Assembly: GCF_000725495.1 (NCBI RefSeq)
Contig: NZ_KL647039.1
Location: 272,287-336,286 of the forward strand
Reading direction: 5' to 3'
Length of the DNA: 64,000 bases
DNA from: Streptomyces aureus
GTDB lineage: Bacteria > Actinomycetota > Actinomycetes > Streptomycetales > Streptomycetaceae
Shown in pieces: positions 55,881-64,000 of this stretch. The notes below the pieces were generated by a model that worked only from the letters and a program-made list of their open reading frames with translations, was not told where the DNA came from and ran no database searches. Each line of letters starts with the position of its first letter. Position 1 is the first letter of the stretch. The position numbers and the translations under genes were made by a program.

Positions 55881-56651
55881 ATGCTGAACTCCGGTCGGCC
55901 CCAAGGGGGCAGCGGGGAGTGGGAGCAGCCGTTCTGGCAGCAGCGAGGCTGGATCCTGTCGGCCGGCTTCCTGCTGGTGCTGCTCGTCCTCGCCGGTTTC
56001 ACGATGATCAGCGGAGGCAACGGAACGCCGGCGGACGCGTCGGGCGGCGACAAGCCGGCCCCGTCCGCGGCCCCGGACCGGGACCGCGGCGGCCGGCCGG
56101 ACGCCCGCCCCGCCGGCTGCCGCACCGACGACAGCGACCAGGCCAAGCCCACCACGGCCCCGAAGGACTTCAAGTGGAAGGCCGACGGGACCGGCCTGGT
56201 GCCGGTCTCGAAGACGGTGGGCCCGCGCACCTACGACGGGCCGGTGTGGTCCTGCTTCGCCCACACGCCGATGGGTTCGGTGATGGCCGCCCACGCCATC
56301 ACCGACCATCTGAGCTACCCGGGCTGGCGCGAGGTCGTCGACCGGCAGGTCGTGCCCGGCGCGGGCCGTGACGCCCTCGTCGCGAGCCGGACCGCGGCGG
56401 GCGACAAGCCGACCTCGGGCGAGCCCGACGGCGGCGGCTACGCCGGCTTCACCGTCCTGTCGTACGACAAGGCGAAGTCGACCGTGATGTTCGTCGTCCG
56501 GGTCCCCGGCAAGAACGCCTACGGCACCGCGTCGGTGACGCTGCGGTGGCAGGACGGCGACTGGAAACTCGCGCCCGACGCCGACGGGACCGTCTATTCC
56601 GGCATGTCGCAGATCAGCGGCACCAAGGGCTTCGTCACCTGGGAGGTGTGA
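55881..56651 (+). CDS. single-span secretion-cluster protein, possibly VirB8/TcpC-like
   Basis: 256 residues. A short cytoplasmic N-terminus, one membrane span (WILSAGFLLVLLVLAGFTMI), an Asp/Pro linker, and an extracytoplasmic domain of about 160 residues ending in KGFVTWEV. That layout fits VirB8- or TcpC-like scaffold proteins, but I cannot show homology. ATG at 55881. One base separates it from the next gene. Confidence 0.7.
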   Translation: MLNSGRPQGGSGEWEQPFWQQRGWILSAGFLLVLLVLAGFTMISGGNGTPADASGGDKPAPSAAPDRDRGGRPDARPAGCRTDDSDQAKPTTAPKDFKWKADGTGLVPVSKTVGPRTYDGPVWSCFAHTPMGSVMAAHAITDHLSYPGWREVVDRQVVPGAGRDALVASRTAAGDKPTSGEPDGGGYAGFTVLSYDKAKSTVMFVVRVPGKNAYGTASVTLRWQDGDWKLAPDADGTVYSGMSQISGTKGFVTWEV

Positions 56652-56652
56652 G

Positions 56653-57795
56653 ATGTCTTGTTCCTGGCGGGTGTACGACTGCGTGATCGACGAGGTCGGC
56701 TCCCAGTTCACCGACGGTGCCGTGGTGGCCTTCGCCAAGGCGATCGGCGACGCGACCTCGGACGTGCTCAAGGCGCTCAACGGCGTGTGGATGCACGTCG
56801 ACGCGGGCAACACCTCCGGGCCCATCTCCTCGATCAACGGAGAGGTGAACTGGCTCGTCGGCTACGTCGCCGTGGCCTCGCTGCTGGTCGCGGCGATCCG
56901 CATGGCGCTGGAGCGCAAGGGCCAGCCGATGAAACAGGCGTTCATGGGGATGTGGAAGGTCATCCTCGTCGGCGCCGTCGCCGTACCCGTGGTGCAGGCC
57001 CTCACCACCGCCTCCGACCTGTACGCGCAGGAGGTCTACGCCAAGTCGAACCTGGGCGACCAGGCGTCGACGATGCTCGGTGTGCTGACCCTCGACCAGC
57101 CGGGTCTCATCCTGATCTTCGGCCTGCTGGTGATGCTGTCGAGCTTCGTGCAGATCTGTCTGATGTACATCCGCATCGGCGTCCTGATCATGCTCGTCGG
57201 CACCCTGCCGCTGGCCGCGGCCTCGTCCATGACCGGATGGGGCGAGGGCTGGTGGAAGAAGCACATCGGCTGGCTCGCCGCCTGGCTGCTGTACAAGCCG
57301 GCCGCCGCGCTGATCATCTACTCGGCCACGTCGATGACCAAGGACACCAAGAACCTCGACCAGACCATCGCCGGTCTGGGCATGCTGATCATGGCGGTGT
57401 TCGCGCTGCCCGCCCTGCTCAAGCTGATCGTCCCGGCGACGGCGGCGCTCGGCGGCACCTCGGGCGGCACGGTCACCCTCAACGCGGTCAACAACGTCGC
57501 CACCGGCGCCGTCAGCATCGCCGCGGGCGGTGCCGGCGGGGGCGGCGGGGGCGCGGGTCCCCAGGGCTCGCCGTCCGCGGGCGCCGGAGCCCCGGCGAGC
57601 GGCGGCGCGGGCGGTGCCGGTGCGGCGGGCGGCGCCGCGGCCGCCGGTGGTGCGGCCGCCGCGGGCGCGGCCACGGGCGGCGCGACCCTCGCCGTCCAGG
57701 CGGCGGCGGTCGCCGTGCAGACCGGTGTCGCCGCGGCGAGCGAAGTGGCCAACTCCCTGAACGACAACGACGGGATGAAGGGCCACAACCAGTAG
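56653..57795 (+). CDS. polytopic membrane protein, VirB6/TrbL-like
   Basis: 380 residues. About six spans between residues 65 and 275 (VNWLVGYVAVASLLVAAIRM, LGDQA... region, VQICLMYIRIGVLIMLVGTL, AALIIYSATSM). MGWxEGWWKK-like MTGWGEGWWKKHIGWLAAWL resembles the central loop of Gram-positive TrbL/VirB6. The C-terminal 90 residues are a Gly/Ala-rich flexible segment ending DNDGMKGHNQ. Such proteins form the inner-membrane channel. ATG at 56653. Confidence 0.82.
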   Translation: MSCSWRVYDCVIDEVGSQFTDGAVVAFAKAIGDATSDVLKALNGVWMHVDAGNTSGPISSINGEVNWLVGYVAVASLLVAAIRMALERKGQPMKQAFMGMWKVILVGAVAVPVVQALTTASDLYAQEVYAKSNLGDQASTMLGVLTLDQPGLILIFGLLVMLSSFVQICLMYIRIGVLIMLVGTLPLAAASSMTGWGEGWWKKHIGWLAAWLLYKPAAALIIYSATSMTKDTKNLDQTIAGLGMLIMAVFALPALLKLIVPATAALGGTSGGTVTLNAVNNVATGAVSIAAGGAGGGGGGAGPQGSPSAGAGAPASGGAGGAGAAGGAAAAGGAAAAGAATGGATLAVQAAAVAVQTGVAAASEVANSLNDNDGMKGHNQ

Positions 57796-57988
57796 GAGCC
57801 CACCCGGCCGTCGGGCCGCCGAGCCATCGGGCGGCCGGGTCGTCGGGCCATCAGGCCGCCAGGCCGTGGAGCCGGGAGGCTCCGGGAGTTCCGGCGCGGC
57901 GCGCGGGCCGCCGCGACAGGGTCCGCCACCGCCCCGGAACCCCACCCCAGTCACGTATCCAGCGCTTCGAGCCGGAAGAAGGAACCCC

Positions 57989-59482
57989 ATGTCCACCGAC
58001 GCCATGACGCGTCCCACGTACGGGAACTGGCGCAGGCCCCGCCGTCCCGGACTCGGTCCGCTGGGTCTGCTCGGCACCGTCGTCGCCTTCGGCGGACTGC
58101 TGGTGGCACTGCTGGCATCGCTGGTCTCGCTCAGCGCCGCGATCGTCGTCCTCGTCCCCGTCGGCCTGTTCCTCGCCCCGCTGGCGCTGCGCACCGTCGA
58201 CGGCCGCAACGTCTACCAGGTCCTGGCGATCCGCGTCGGCTGGACGCGGCGCAAGTCGTCCGGCTCGCACACCTACCTCTCCGGACCGCTGTCCAAGCGC
58301 CCCGGCGGCCGCTACCAGCCGCCCGGACTGCTCGCGCGCACCCGGATGCACGAGGGCCGCGACGCCTACAACCGTCCCTTCGGCGTGCTGCACCACCCGG
58401 GCCGCGGCCTGTACACGGTGGTGCTTGCCTGCGAACCGGACGGCGGTTCGCTCGTCGACCCCTCCCAGGTCGACATCTGGGTGGCCTCCTGGGGCGACTG
58501 GCTGGCGCGGCTCTCGCACGAACCGGGCCTGCGCGGCGCCCAGGTGGTCGTGGAGACCGCCCCGGACACCGGGACCCGGCTCGCGGCCGAGGTGCTCCCC
58601 CGGATCTCGCCCGACGCCCCGGCCGCCGCGCGCGCGGTGATGGAGGAGGTCGTCGAGCGCTATCCGTCGGCGTCCTCCGAGATGCACACCTACATCGCCC
58701 TGACCTACGGCCCCACCGGCGGCCCCAAGCGCGGCACCGACGACATCGTCACCGATCTGTCGATGCGGCTGCCCGGACTGCTGTCCGGCCTGGTCGCCGC
58801 GGGCGGCGGCAGCGCCTACCCGCTGCCCGCCGACCGGCTCGCCGAGATCGTCCGGGTGGCGTACGACCCCGCCATCGCCCCCGATGTGCTCAGCGCCCGC
58901 GCCGAGCACGCCGAGACCGGGGTCGAGTGGGCCGACGCGGGCCCGGCCGCGGCCGTGGAGACCGTCACCTCGTACAAGCACGACTCGGGTGTCTCGCGCA
59001 CCTGGATGCTGACGCTCGCCCCGCGCGGCACGGTCCGCTCCAGCGTGCTGCGCGGACTCCTCGAGCCGGCCCCCGGCACCCGGCGCAAGCGGGTCTCGCT
59101 GATCTACCGGCCCATCGACCCGGCGACCTCGGCCCGCATCGTCGAGTCCGACCGGCGCACCGCGCACTTCATGGCGGGCTCCCGGCGCGGTCTCGTGCAG
59201 GCGCGGGCCAGTTCGGAGATGCAGGCCGCCGAGCAGACCGCGGCCGAGGAGGCGGCGGGCGCCGGGCTCGTGGAGTTCTCGCTGATGGTGACCGTCACCG
59301 TCGACGACGAGGAGCAGCTGCAGGACGCGGGCATCACCGTCCGCAACCTCCAGGCCTCGTCCCGCATCCTGATGCGCCCCGCCGACCGCATGCAGGCCTC
59401 GGCCTTCACCTGCACGCTGCCGGTGGGCCTGCTCCCCTGGGAGCACACCCTCGTTCCGTACCAGATCAGGGAGGCACTGTGA
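57989..59482 (+). CDS. membrane subunit resembling VirB3 plus the VirB4 N-terminal half (SCO6880-like)
   Basis: 497 residues. Two spans close together at about residues 24-68, then a soluble domain of about 420 residues without a Walker motif (LMVTVTVDDEEQLQDAGITV, GLLPWEHTLVPYQI near the end). It resembles a family that I recall as named after S. coelicolor SCO6880, not verified here. The end overlaps the ATPase gene that follows by 4 bases (GTGA), so the two are made together. Together they cover the usual VirB3-VirB4 arrangement, split into two chains. The 57796-57988 gap before it has short GGGCCGCC-rich repeats only. Confidence 0.8.
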   Translation: MSTDAMTRPTYGNWRRPRRPGLGPLGLLGTVVAFGGLLVALLASLVSLSAAIVVLVPVGLFLAPLALRTVDGRNVYQVLAIRVGWTRRKSSGSHTYLSGPLSKRPGGRYQPPGLLARTRMHEGRDAYNRPFGVLHHPGRGLYTVVLACEPDGGSLVDPSQVDIWVASWGDWLARLSHEPGLRGAQVVVETAPDTGTRLAAEVLPRISPDAPAAARAVMEEVVERYPSASSEMHTYIALTYGPTGGPKRGTDDIVTDLSMRLPGLLSGLVAAGGGSAYPLPADRLAEIVRVAYDPAIAPDVLSARAEHAETGVEWADAGPAAAVETVTSYKHDSGVSRTWMLTLAPRGTVRSSVLRGLLEPAPGTRRKRVSLIYRPIDPATSARIVESDRRTAHFMAGSRRGLVQARASSEMQAAEQTAAEEAAGAGLVEFSLMVTVTVDDEEQLQDAGITVRNLQASSRILMRPADRMQASAFTCTLPVGLLPWEHTLVPYQIREAL

Positions 59483-60972
59483 GCAGGCAGCAGACCCGGG
59501 CGACCCCGCTCACCGCGCCGCCGCGCGGCTGGTACGGCCCCGCGGGCGGCCAGGTCGGGCACGTCGACCCGCCCGCGCTGTGGCGCGCGACCACCGTGCA
59601 GGCGTGCGGGCTGTGGCCGTTCGCGGCCGGCTCCGGCGCGCCGATGACCGGGGTGCCGCTCGGACAGCACCTGCACACCGGGGCGACCGTGTGCGGAGAC
59701 CCCATCTCCTGGTTCACCCGGGCCCGTTACATCTCCAACCCGTCGCTGTTCATGCTCGGCATGCCGGGCCTCGGCAAGTCGACGCTGGTCAACCGCATGC
59801 TGATCGGCATGTCCGCGACCGGCATCACCCCGCTGGTCCTCGGCGACCTGAAGCCCGACTACGCCGACACCGTACGGGCGCTGGGCGGCCAGGTGATCTC
59901 CATCGGGCGCGGGGTCGGCGGCATCAACGTCCTCGACCCGGGCGCGATGGGCGAGGCCGCCGCCCGCATCGGCGGCGAACGCGGCCGCATCCTGGCCGCG
60001 GAGGCGCACGGCCGCGTGCTCAACATGGTCGCCGCGCTGATCACCATCGTCCGCGGACGGCCGATGGACGACCACGAGCAGTCGGTGCTGTCCGCGTGCC
60101 TGCACCACCTCGCCGAGCGGACGAAGCCGGGGCGGGCGCCGCTCCTGCCGGACCTGCTGAAGGTGCTGGACGAGGGCCCCGACCGGGTCCGCGCGGTGAC
60201 GCTGGACCGCGGCAACGAGGCCCGCTACCAGGAGGCCGTCGACCCGCTGCACCGCTCGCTGCTCGGCGTGCTCGACGGCCCGCTCGGCGACACCTTCGCC
60301 AGCGAGACGTCCACCCGGATCAACCCGGCCTCGCCCGCGGTCTGCGTGGACATCTCCCGCATCGGCGAGGCCGACACCCAGCTCACCGCCGCCGCCATGC
60401 TCGCGGCCTGGTCCGACGGGCTCGGCACGGTCGCCGCCGCGCACGCCCTCGCGGATGCCGGACTCGCCCCGCAGCGCTGGTTCTTCACCGTCCTCGACGA
60501 GCTGTGGCGCCCGCTGCGCGCCGCCTCCGGCATCGTGGAGCGCATCGACGCCCTCACCCGGCTGAACCGCTCGCTCGGCCTAGGCGACGCGAAGATCACC
60601 CACACCCTCAAGGACGCCGAGGCCCTCGGCAGCGAGTCCGACCGCGCGAAGGCGCGCGGCTTCGTGGAGCGGGCCGGCATGGTCGTCTGCGCGGGGCTGC
60701 CGCGGTCGGAGATGCGGGAGCTCGGCGAGATCGTCGGCATGTCCGAGCGCGAGATCGAGCTGGTGTCGTCCTGGTCGTCACCGCCCGGCTGGGCCAGCAC
60801 CGGCGGCAACGAGGAGCCGCCCGGGCGCGGCCGCTTCCTGATCAAGGTCGGCGGACGCCCCGGCATCCCGATCAAGGTGTCCATCACCGACACCGAACGG
60901 GCCCTGCACAACACGAACACCCGCTGGACGGAGGCGGGCAAGCCGTCCCTGCAGAAGGCCACCGGGACTTGA
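59479..60972 (+). CDS. VirB4-like secretion ATPase, catalytic half
   Basis: 497 residues from a GTG at 59479. Walker A is GMPGLGKST at 94-102 and Walker B is FTVLDELW with Asp340-Glu341; LGDLKPDYADTVRALGGQVI after the Walker A resembles the beginning of the second RecA strand. It lacks the long N-terminal domain of VirB4, which is apparently provided by the preceding protein. Such ATPases power type IV secretion. Its stop lies in a repeat array. Confidence 0.88.
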   Translation: MSRQQTRATPLTAPPRGWYGPAGGQVGHVDPPALWRATTVQACGLWPFAAGSGAPMTGVPLGQHLHTGATVCGDPISWFTRARYISNPSLFMLGMPGLGKSTLVNRMLIGMSATGITPLVLGDLKPDYADTVRALGGQVISIGRGVGGINVLDPGAMGEAAARIGGERGRILAAEAHGRVLNMVAALITIVRGRPMDDHEQSVLSACLHHLAERTKPGRAPLLPDLLKVLDEGPDRVRAVTLDRGNEARYQEAVDPLHRSLLGVLDGPLGDTFASETSTRINPASPAVCVDISRIGEADTQLTAAAMLAAWSDGLGTVAAAHALADAGLAPQRWFFTVLDELWRPLRAASGIVERIDALTRLNRSLGLGDAKITHTLKDAEALGSESDRAKARGFVERAGMVVCAGLPRSEMRELGEIVGMSEREIELVSSWSSPPGWASTGGNEEPPGRGRFLIKVGGRPGIPIKVSITDTERALHNTNTRWTEAGKPSLQKATGT

Positions 60973-61049
60973 GGGCAGGGGGGACATTCCAGCCCGTCCG
61001 GGACTTGACGGCCGAGGGGACATTCCAGCCCGTCCGGCGTTTGAGGACC
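60964..61049 (+). repeat. 36-base repeat units spanning the ATPase stop codon
   Basis: Two units at 60964 and 61000 share GGGACTTGA and GGGGACATTCCAGCCCGTCC; a partial third starts at 61036. Each copy repeats the stop-codon TGA of the gene. CAGCCCGTCCGGCGTTTGAG at the end resembles an intergenic repeat I recall in many Streptomyces genomes. Confidence 0.85.
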
Positions 61050-61143
61050 CGCGCGGAGCGCGGCGGGGGGCGCGGGGGCGCCGCCCCGGGACGGGACGGG
61101 TAGGGGCGGCGGGGGCGAGAGACATCCAACGGGGGGAGCAGAG

Positions 61144-62913
61144 ATGAGCAGCACACGCAGGACGGGACCCGGGGCCGGACCCGGAGCCGGGGAGGACCTC
61201 CTCCCCTGGATCGTGCCGGGGGCCGCGTTCCTCATCGGCACGGTGTTCCTCGGGGCATGGCTGGGCGGAACCCTGGGCGCGGCGGTGAGCGGAGCCGGCT
61301 GGCACCCGCCACCCTTCGCGCTGTCCACCCTCTCGACCCTGGTCAAGGACGGCCCCGGCCCGCTGTGGCCGACGGCCTCACCCACCGCGCTCGCCGCGGG
61401 CATGGCCACGGTCTTCGGGGCCGTCGTGGCGGTGATCACCGTCCTGATCGCGCTCGTACGACGCCGGCTGACCGCCCCCACCGGTCTCGCCGGACGCAAG
61501 GAACTGGCCGGCCTGCTGCCCAAGGGCGCCGCACGACGGGCCCGCGAACTGCGGCCGGGCCTGGCGAAGCTGGGGAAGGTCACCCCGGACGACACCGGGA
61601 ACCTGCTCGGCAACCTGGAACCCCGCGGCCCCGAACTGCGCTCCAGCTACGAGGACGTCGAACTCGACCTGATGGCGCCCCGCGCGGGCAAGTCAACCGG
61701 CATCGCGGTCCCGCGCGTCCTGCGCGCCCGCGGCAGCGTCCTGCTGACGTCGAACAAGGCGGACGTGTACAGCGTGACCCGGGCGGAACGCGAACGGGTG
61801 GGCCGGGTCTGGACGTTCGACCCCCAGGGCATCGCCCACAGCCCGCGCGGCCTGTGGTGGGACATGCTCGCCGAGGCGGCCACGATCGAGGGTGCCCGCC
61901 GGCTGGCCGGGCACTTCGTCGGCGCCGTCAACGACGACGCCTCCCGCCGCGACTTCTGGATCTCGGCCGCCCAGAACACCCTCACCGCCCTCTTCCACGC
62001 GGCCCAGCGCGGCGGCCGGCCGATCGGCGAGGTCCTCGCCTGGCTGGCCGACCCGGCCGACCGCACCCCCGTCGACCTGCTGCGCGATGCCGGGATGACG
62101 GCCCTCGCGGACCAGCTGCAAGGAACCGTGCAGGGCGCGGTGGAGACCCGGGACGGCATCTACGAGACCAGCCGCCAGTGCGTGGCCTGTCTCCTCGACC
62201 CGGCGATCGCGGCCTGGGTGACCCCGGACCCGTCACTGCCCCAGTTCTTCCCCGACCGGCACGTCCTGTCCCACGACACGCTCTACCTGCTGTCCAAGGA
62301 CGGCGGCGGATCGGCGGCCGGTGTCGTCGCCGCCGCCGCGGACTCCGTGCTGCGCGCGGGCGTCGTCGCCGCGGAACGCATGGGCGGGCGCCTGGAACCG
62401 CCGATGACCGCGGTCCTGGACGAGGCGGCGAACGTCTGCCGCATCTCCGATCTCCCGGACCTGTACTCGCACTTCGGCTCCCGCGGCATCAACATCGTGA
62501 CCCTGCTCCAGAGTTACCGGCAGGGCGCCCGGGTCTGGGGCGAGGCGGGCATGGACGCCCTCTGGTCGGCCGCGACCATCAAACTGCTCGGCGCGGGACT
62601 GGACGACGCCGACTTCGTCGAGAAGGTCTCCCGCCTCGTCGGCGAGCACGACGTGTCGACCGTCAGCTGGTCGCGCAGCAAGGACGGACGCTCCCGGTCG
62701 ACCTCGTACCGGCTGGAACGCATCCTGCCCGCCGACCGCATCCGCGCGCTGCCCAAGGGCACCGCCCTGCTCCTGGCCACCGGCATCAGGCCCGCCCTGG
62801 TCCGGCTGCGGCCCTGGTACGCCGAACCGGGCGCCGACCGCATCGCGACGGCGGCCCAGGCCGAGGTGAAGGCCATCACGGCCCGCGCGACCGAGAGGAT
62901 CACCACCCGATGA
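61144..62913 (+). CDS. VirD4/TraG-type coupling ATPase
   Basis: 589 residues. Two N-terminal spans (about 21-45 and 82-105) and a cytoplasmic motor domain. Walker A is APRAGKST at 178-185 and Walker B ends in AVLDEAAN with Asp426-Glu427. YLLSKDGGGSAAG and NIVTLLQSYRQG are typical of TraG/VirD4 proteins. Coupling proteins deliver DNA or protein substrates to the channel. It has no fused relaxase. ATG at 61144. The next gene overlaps its stop (ATGA). Confidence 0.9.
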   Translation: MSSTRRTGPGAGPGAGEDLLPWIVPGAAFLIGTVFLGAWLGGTLGAAVSGAGWHPPPFALSTLSTLVKDGPGPLWPTASPTALAAGMATVFGAVVAVITVLIALVRRRLTAPTGLAGRKELAGLLPKGAARRARELRPGLAKLGKVTPDDTGNLLGNLEPRGPELRSSYEDVELDLMAPRAGKSTGIAVPRVLRARGSVLLTSNKADVYSVTRAERERVGRVWTFDPQGIAHSPRGLWWDMLAEAATIEGARRLAGHFVGAVNDDASRRDFWISAAQNTLTALFHAAQRGGRPIGEVLAWLADPADRTPVDLLRDAGMTALADQLQGTVQGAVETRDGIYETSRQCVACLLDPAIAAWVTPDPSLPQFFPDRHVLSHDTLYLLSKDGGGSAAGVVAAAADSVLRAGVVAAERMGGRLEPPMTAVLDEAANVCRISDLPDLYSHFGSRGINIVTLLQSYRQGARVWGEAGMDALWSAATIKLLGAGLDDADFVEKVSRLVGEHDVSTVSWSRSKDGRSRSTSYRLERILPADRIRALPKGTALLLATGIRPALVRLRPWYAEPGADRIATAAQAEVKAITARATERITTR

Positions 62914-63362
62914 CGACCGACGCGACCATGCAACAGCCGCCCGACGCACCGCCGTTCATCCTCTTCCTCGACGGCCCCGAGTACGCCGGGGAGATGAGCC
63001 GGCTGGCCGTCTGGGTCGCCGACCTCCTCCTTCCCGTCTACGGCCGCGAGGTCACCTCGCAACAGCCCTGGTGCCCCCGCTGGTGGGAACACCCGGAGGC
63101 GGTCGCCCGGCTGCACGGGCTGTGGCTGGCCTGGCAGGAGTACACCGACCCCGCGGCCGGCGCGTCCGGCCCCGCCGTCTGGCACCGGGACCACCTCGGC
63201 GCCGTACTGTCCGAACTACGCTCCCCCAGCGGCCCGTTCGCGGGCTGCAAGAGCGGCAGCCACCGGCCGAAGACGCCCCCCGCGGCCGAGTCGTACGAGG
63301 ACGCGGTCGCCGTGTCCCGGCCACGGCCCGACCCGGATCCGTACGAGACCAGTCTCTGGTAG
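62910..63362 (+). CDS. DUF4913-like protein
   Basis: 150 residues. WCPRWWEHPEAVARLHGLWL and the following AWQEY, then AVWHRDHLGAVLSELRSPSG, closely match the pattern I recall for DUF4913, found next to conjugation genes in actinobacteria. Function unknown. It overlaps the coupling protein by 4 bases (ATGA), which links it to that protein's job. ATG at 62910. Confidence 0.8.
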   Translation: MTTDATMQQPPDAPPFILFLDGPEYAGEMSRLAVWVADLLLPVYGREVTSQQPWCPRWWEHPEAVARLHGLWLAWQEYTDPAAGASGPAVWHRDHLGAVLSELRSPSGPFAGCKSGSHRPKTPPAAESYEDAVAVSRPRPDPDPYETSLW

Positions 63363-63380
63363 AGGAGGAACACTCCGCCC

Positions 63381-63698
63381 ATGAACGACACCCCCGCACC
63401 CGGCGAGCCCGGCACCGGCCCCGGTCAGACTCCCTCCCTGCGTGCCTTCCTCGGCCTCTACGCGGCCGGCTTCGTGGACCGCGAGCAGATGATCGCCACC
63501 GTCGCCGCCTGGCCCTTCGAGGCCGAGGAGGGCATGGACGAGGGCCACCCCGAGCCGACCCACCAGGACAACACCCTCTCCGTCCTCGCCGCGGCCCGGC
63601 TGCTCGGGCAGGTGACCCGCGAGGACGTGGAGGAGATCCAGCGCAGGATCGACGGCGGGCCGGACGGCCCGGCGGACGGGGCGGCGCGGCGGCCATGA
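63381..63698 (+). CDS. small hypothetical protein of the cluster
   Basis: 105 residues, not recognised. The middle (LRAFLGLYAAGFVDREQMIA, LSVLAAARLLGQVTREDVEE) looks like a compact helical domain, and the ends are Gly/Pro and Asp-rich. It overlaps the start of the zeta-like kinase gene by 4 bases, the arrangement of an antitoxin-toxin pair. Whether it neutralises the kinase is an inference that rests only on order and overlap. Confidence 0.65.
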   Translation: MNDTPAPGEPGTGPGQTPSLRAFLGLYAAGFVDREQMIATVAAWPFEAEEGMDEGHPEPTHQDNTLSVLAAARLLGQVTREDVEEIQRRIDGGPDGPADGAARRP

Positions 63699-64000
63699 CC
63701 ACGGGCGAGAGGCCGGAAGCGGGGCTCAGACCCGAATACCGCGCGCTGTACCGGGAGTTGCAGACCCGGATGTCCCCCGGCGGCGACCTCGCACCGGGCG
63801 GCACCGACACCTTCGGACAGTTCCGGCGCGGCGCGCTGTGGACGCCGGACCGCGAACGGATGCACTCCGCGATCCTGGAGGAGTTCACGGCACGCTGCGC
63901 GCACCTGCCGCGCGACGGGCACGCCGCCCTGCTCACCGCCGGGGCGCCCGGCGCCGGGAAGGGCGGCGCGCTGCGCGGCCTCGGCGACTGGCAGGGGCGC
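63695..64000 (+). CDS. zeta-toxin-like kinase, N-terminal part (runs off the right edge)
   Basis: 102 codons in the window. Residues 83-90 are GAPGAGKG, a Walker A like that of zeta/PezT phosphotransferases, which phosphorylate UDP-GlcNAc and block wall synthesis. DRERMHSAILEEFTARCAHL before it is the usual helical lead-in. Several Streptomyces zeta-like proteins are not toxins, and the catalytic Asp and UDP-sugar residues lie beyond the window. Confidence 0.7.
   Translation, partial: MTTGERPEAGLRPEYRALYRELQTRMSPGGDLAPGGTDTFGQFRRGALWTPDRERMHSAILEEFTARCAHLPRDGHAALLTAGAPGAGKGGALRGLGDWQGR

Noticed and set aside
49459..64000. Complete integrative conjugative element
   Set aside because: No integrase, excisionase, att direct repeats, relaxase or replication gene was seen inside the window, and no tRNA gene adjoins the cluster. 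The right end is outside the window, so this may change.

Overview
The window is chromosomal DNA of a Streptomyces-type actinomycete. The evidence is a very high G+C content with G/C-dominated third codon positions, frequent GTG and TTG starts, four-base ATGA/GTGA gene overlaps, and the gene order secE-nusG-rplK-rplA-(two lipoproteins)-rplJ-rplL-rpoB with aspC, murB, the HadAB-like pair and rpmG nearby. Identifications rest on reading translated sequence and motifs; no database search was run.

Layout. (1) 1-7.5 kb, minus strand: start of rpoB, rplL, rplJ behind an L10-type leader, two paralogous lipoproteins, rplA, rplK, nusG, secE and tRNA-Trp. (2) 7.7-17 kb: aspC, adenosine deaminase, murB, a HadAB-like dehydratase pair, rpmG, tRNA-Met and tRNA-Thr, interspersed with two TetR-controlled cassettes (a divergent NAD(P)-binding reductase and a 14-TM drug exporter), each with clear palindromic operators. 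(3) 17-28 kb: mixed genes: a degenerate amidohydrolase, a lipoprotein without a normal start codon, an NAD(P)-binding protein, Nudix, tRNA-Tyr, a YajQ-like protein, an APC permease, a SUKH protein and htpX-yccF. (4) 28.4-38.6 kb: a second, incomplete complex I operon (nuoA,B,C,H,I,J,K,L,M,N; no nuoD,E,F,G). (5) 38.9-46 kb: two sister histidine kinases with one NarL-type regulator, then a two-subunit 2-oxoacid:ferredoxin oxidoreductase. (6) 46-49.4 kb: HxlR regulator with a divergent QorB-like reductase, RarD and a VOC protein. (7) 49.4-64 kb: a type IV secretion-like cluster.

The most interesting part is region 7. Genes facing left encode a TPR-containing protein (frameshifted here by a short duplication), a lipoprotein and a bifunctional SLT+M23 wall hydrolase. 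Genes facing right encode a P-loop-like protein, two small pilin-like membrane proteins, a single-TM protein that could be VirB8-like, a VirB6/TrbL-like polytopic protein, a VirB4 apparently split into a membrane half and an ATPase half, a VirD4/TraG coupling protein, a DUF4913-like protein and the start of a zeta-toxin-like kinase. No relaxase, integrase or replication gene is seen inside the window, so its substrate is unknown.

Several intergenic spaces hold short tandem arrays, often starting at a stop codon, and many genes end in strong hairpins. No rRNA, CRISPR, insertion sequence or replication origin was found.
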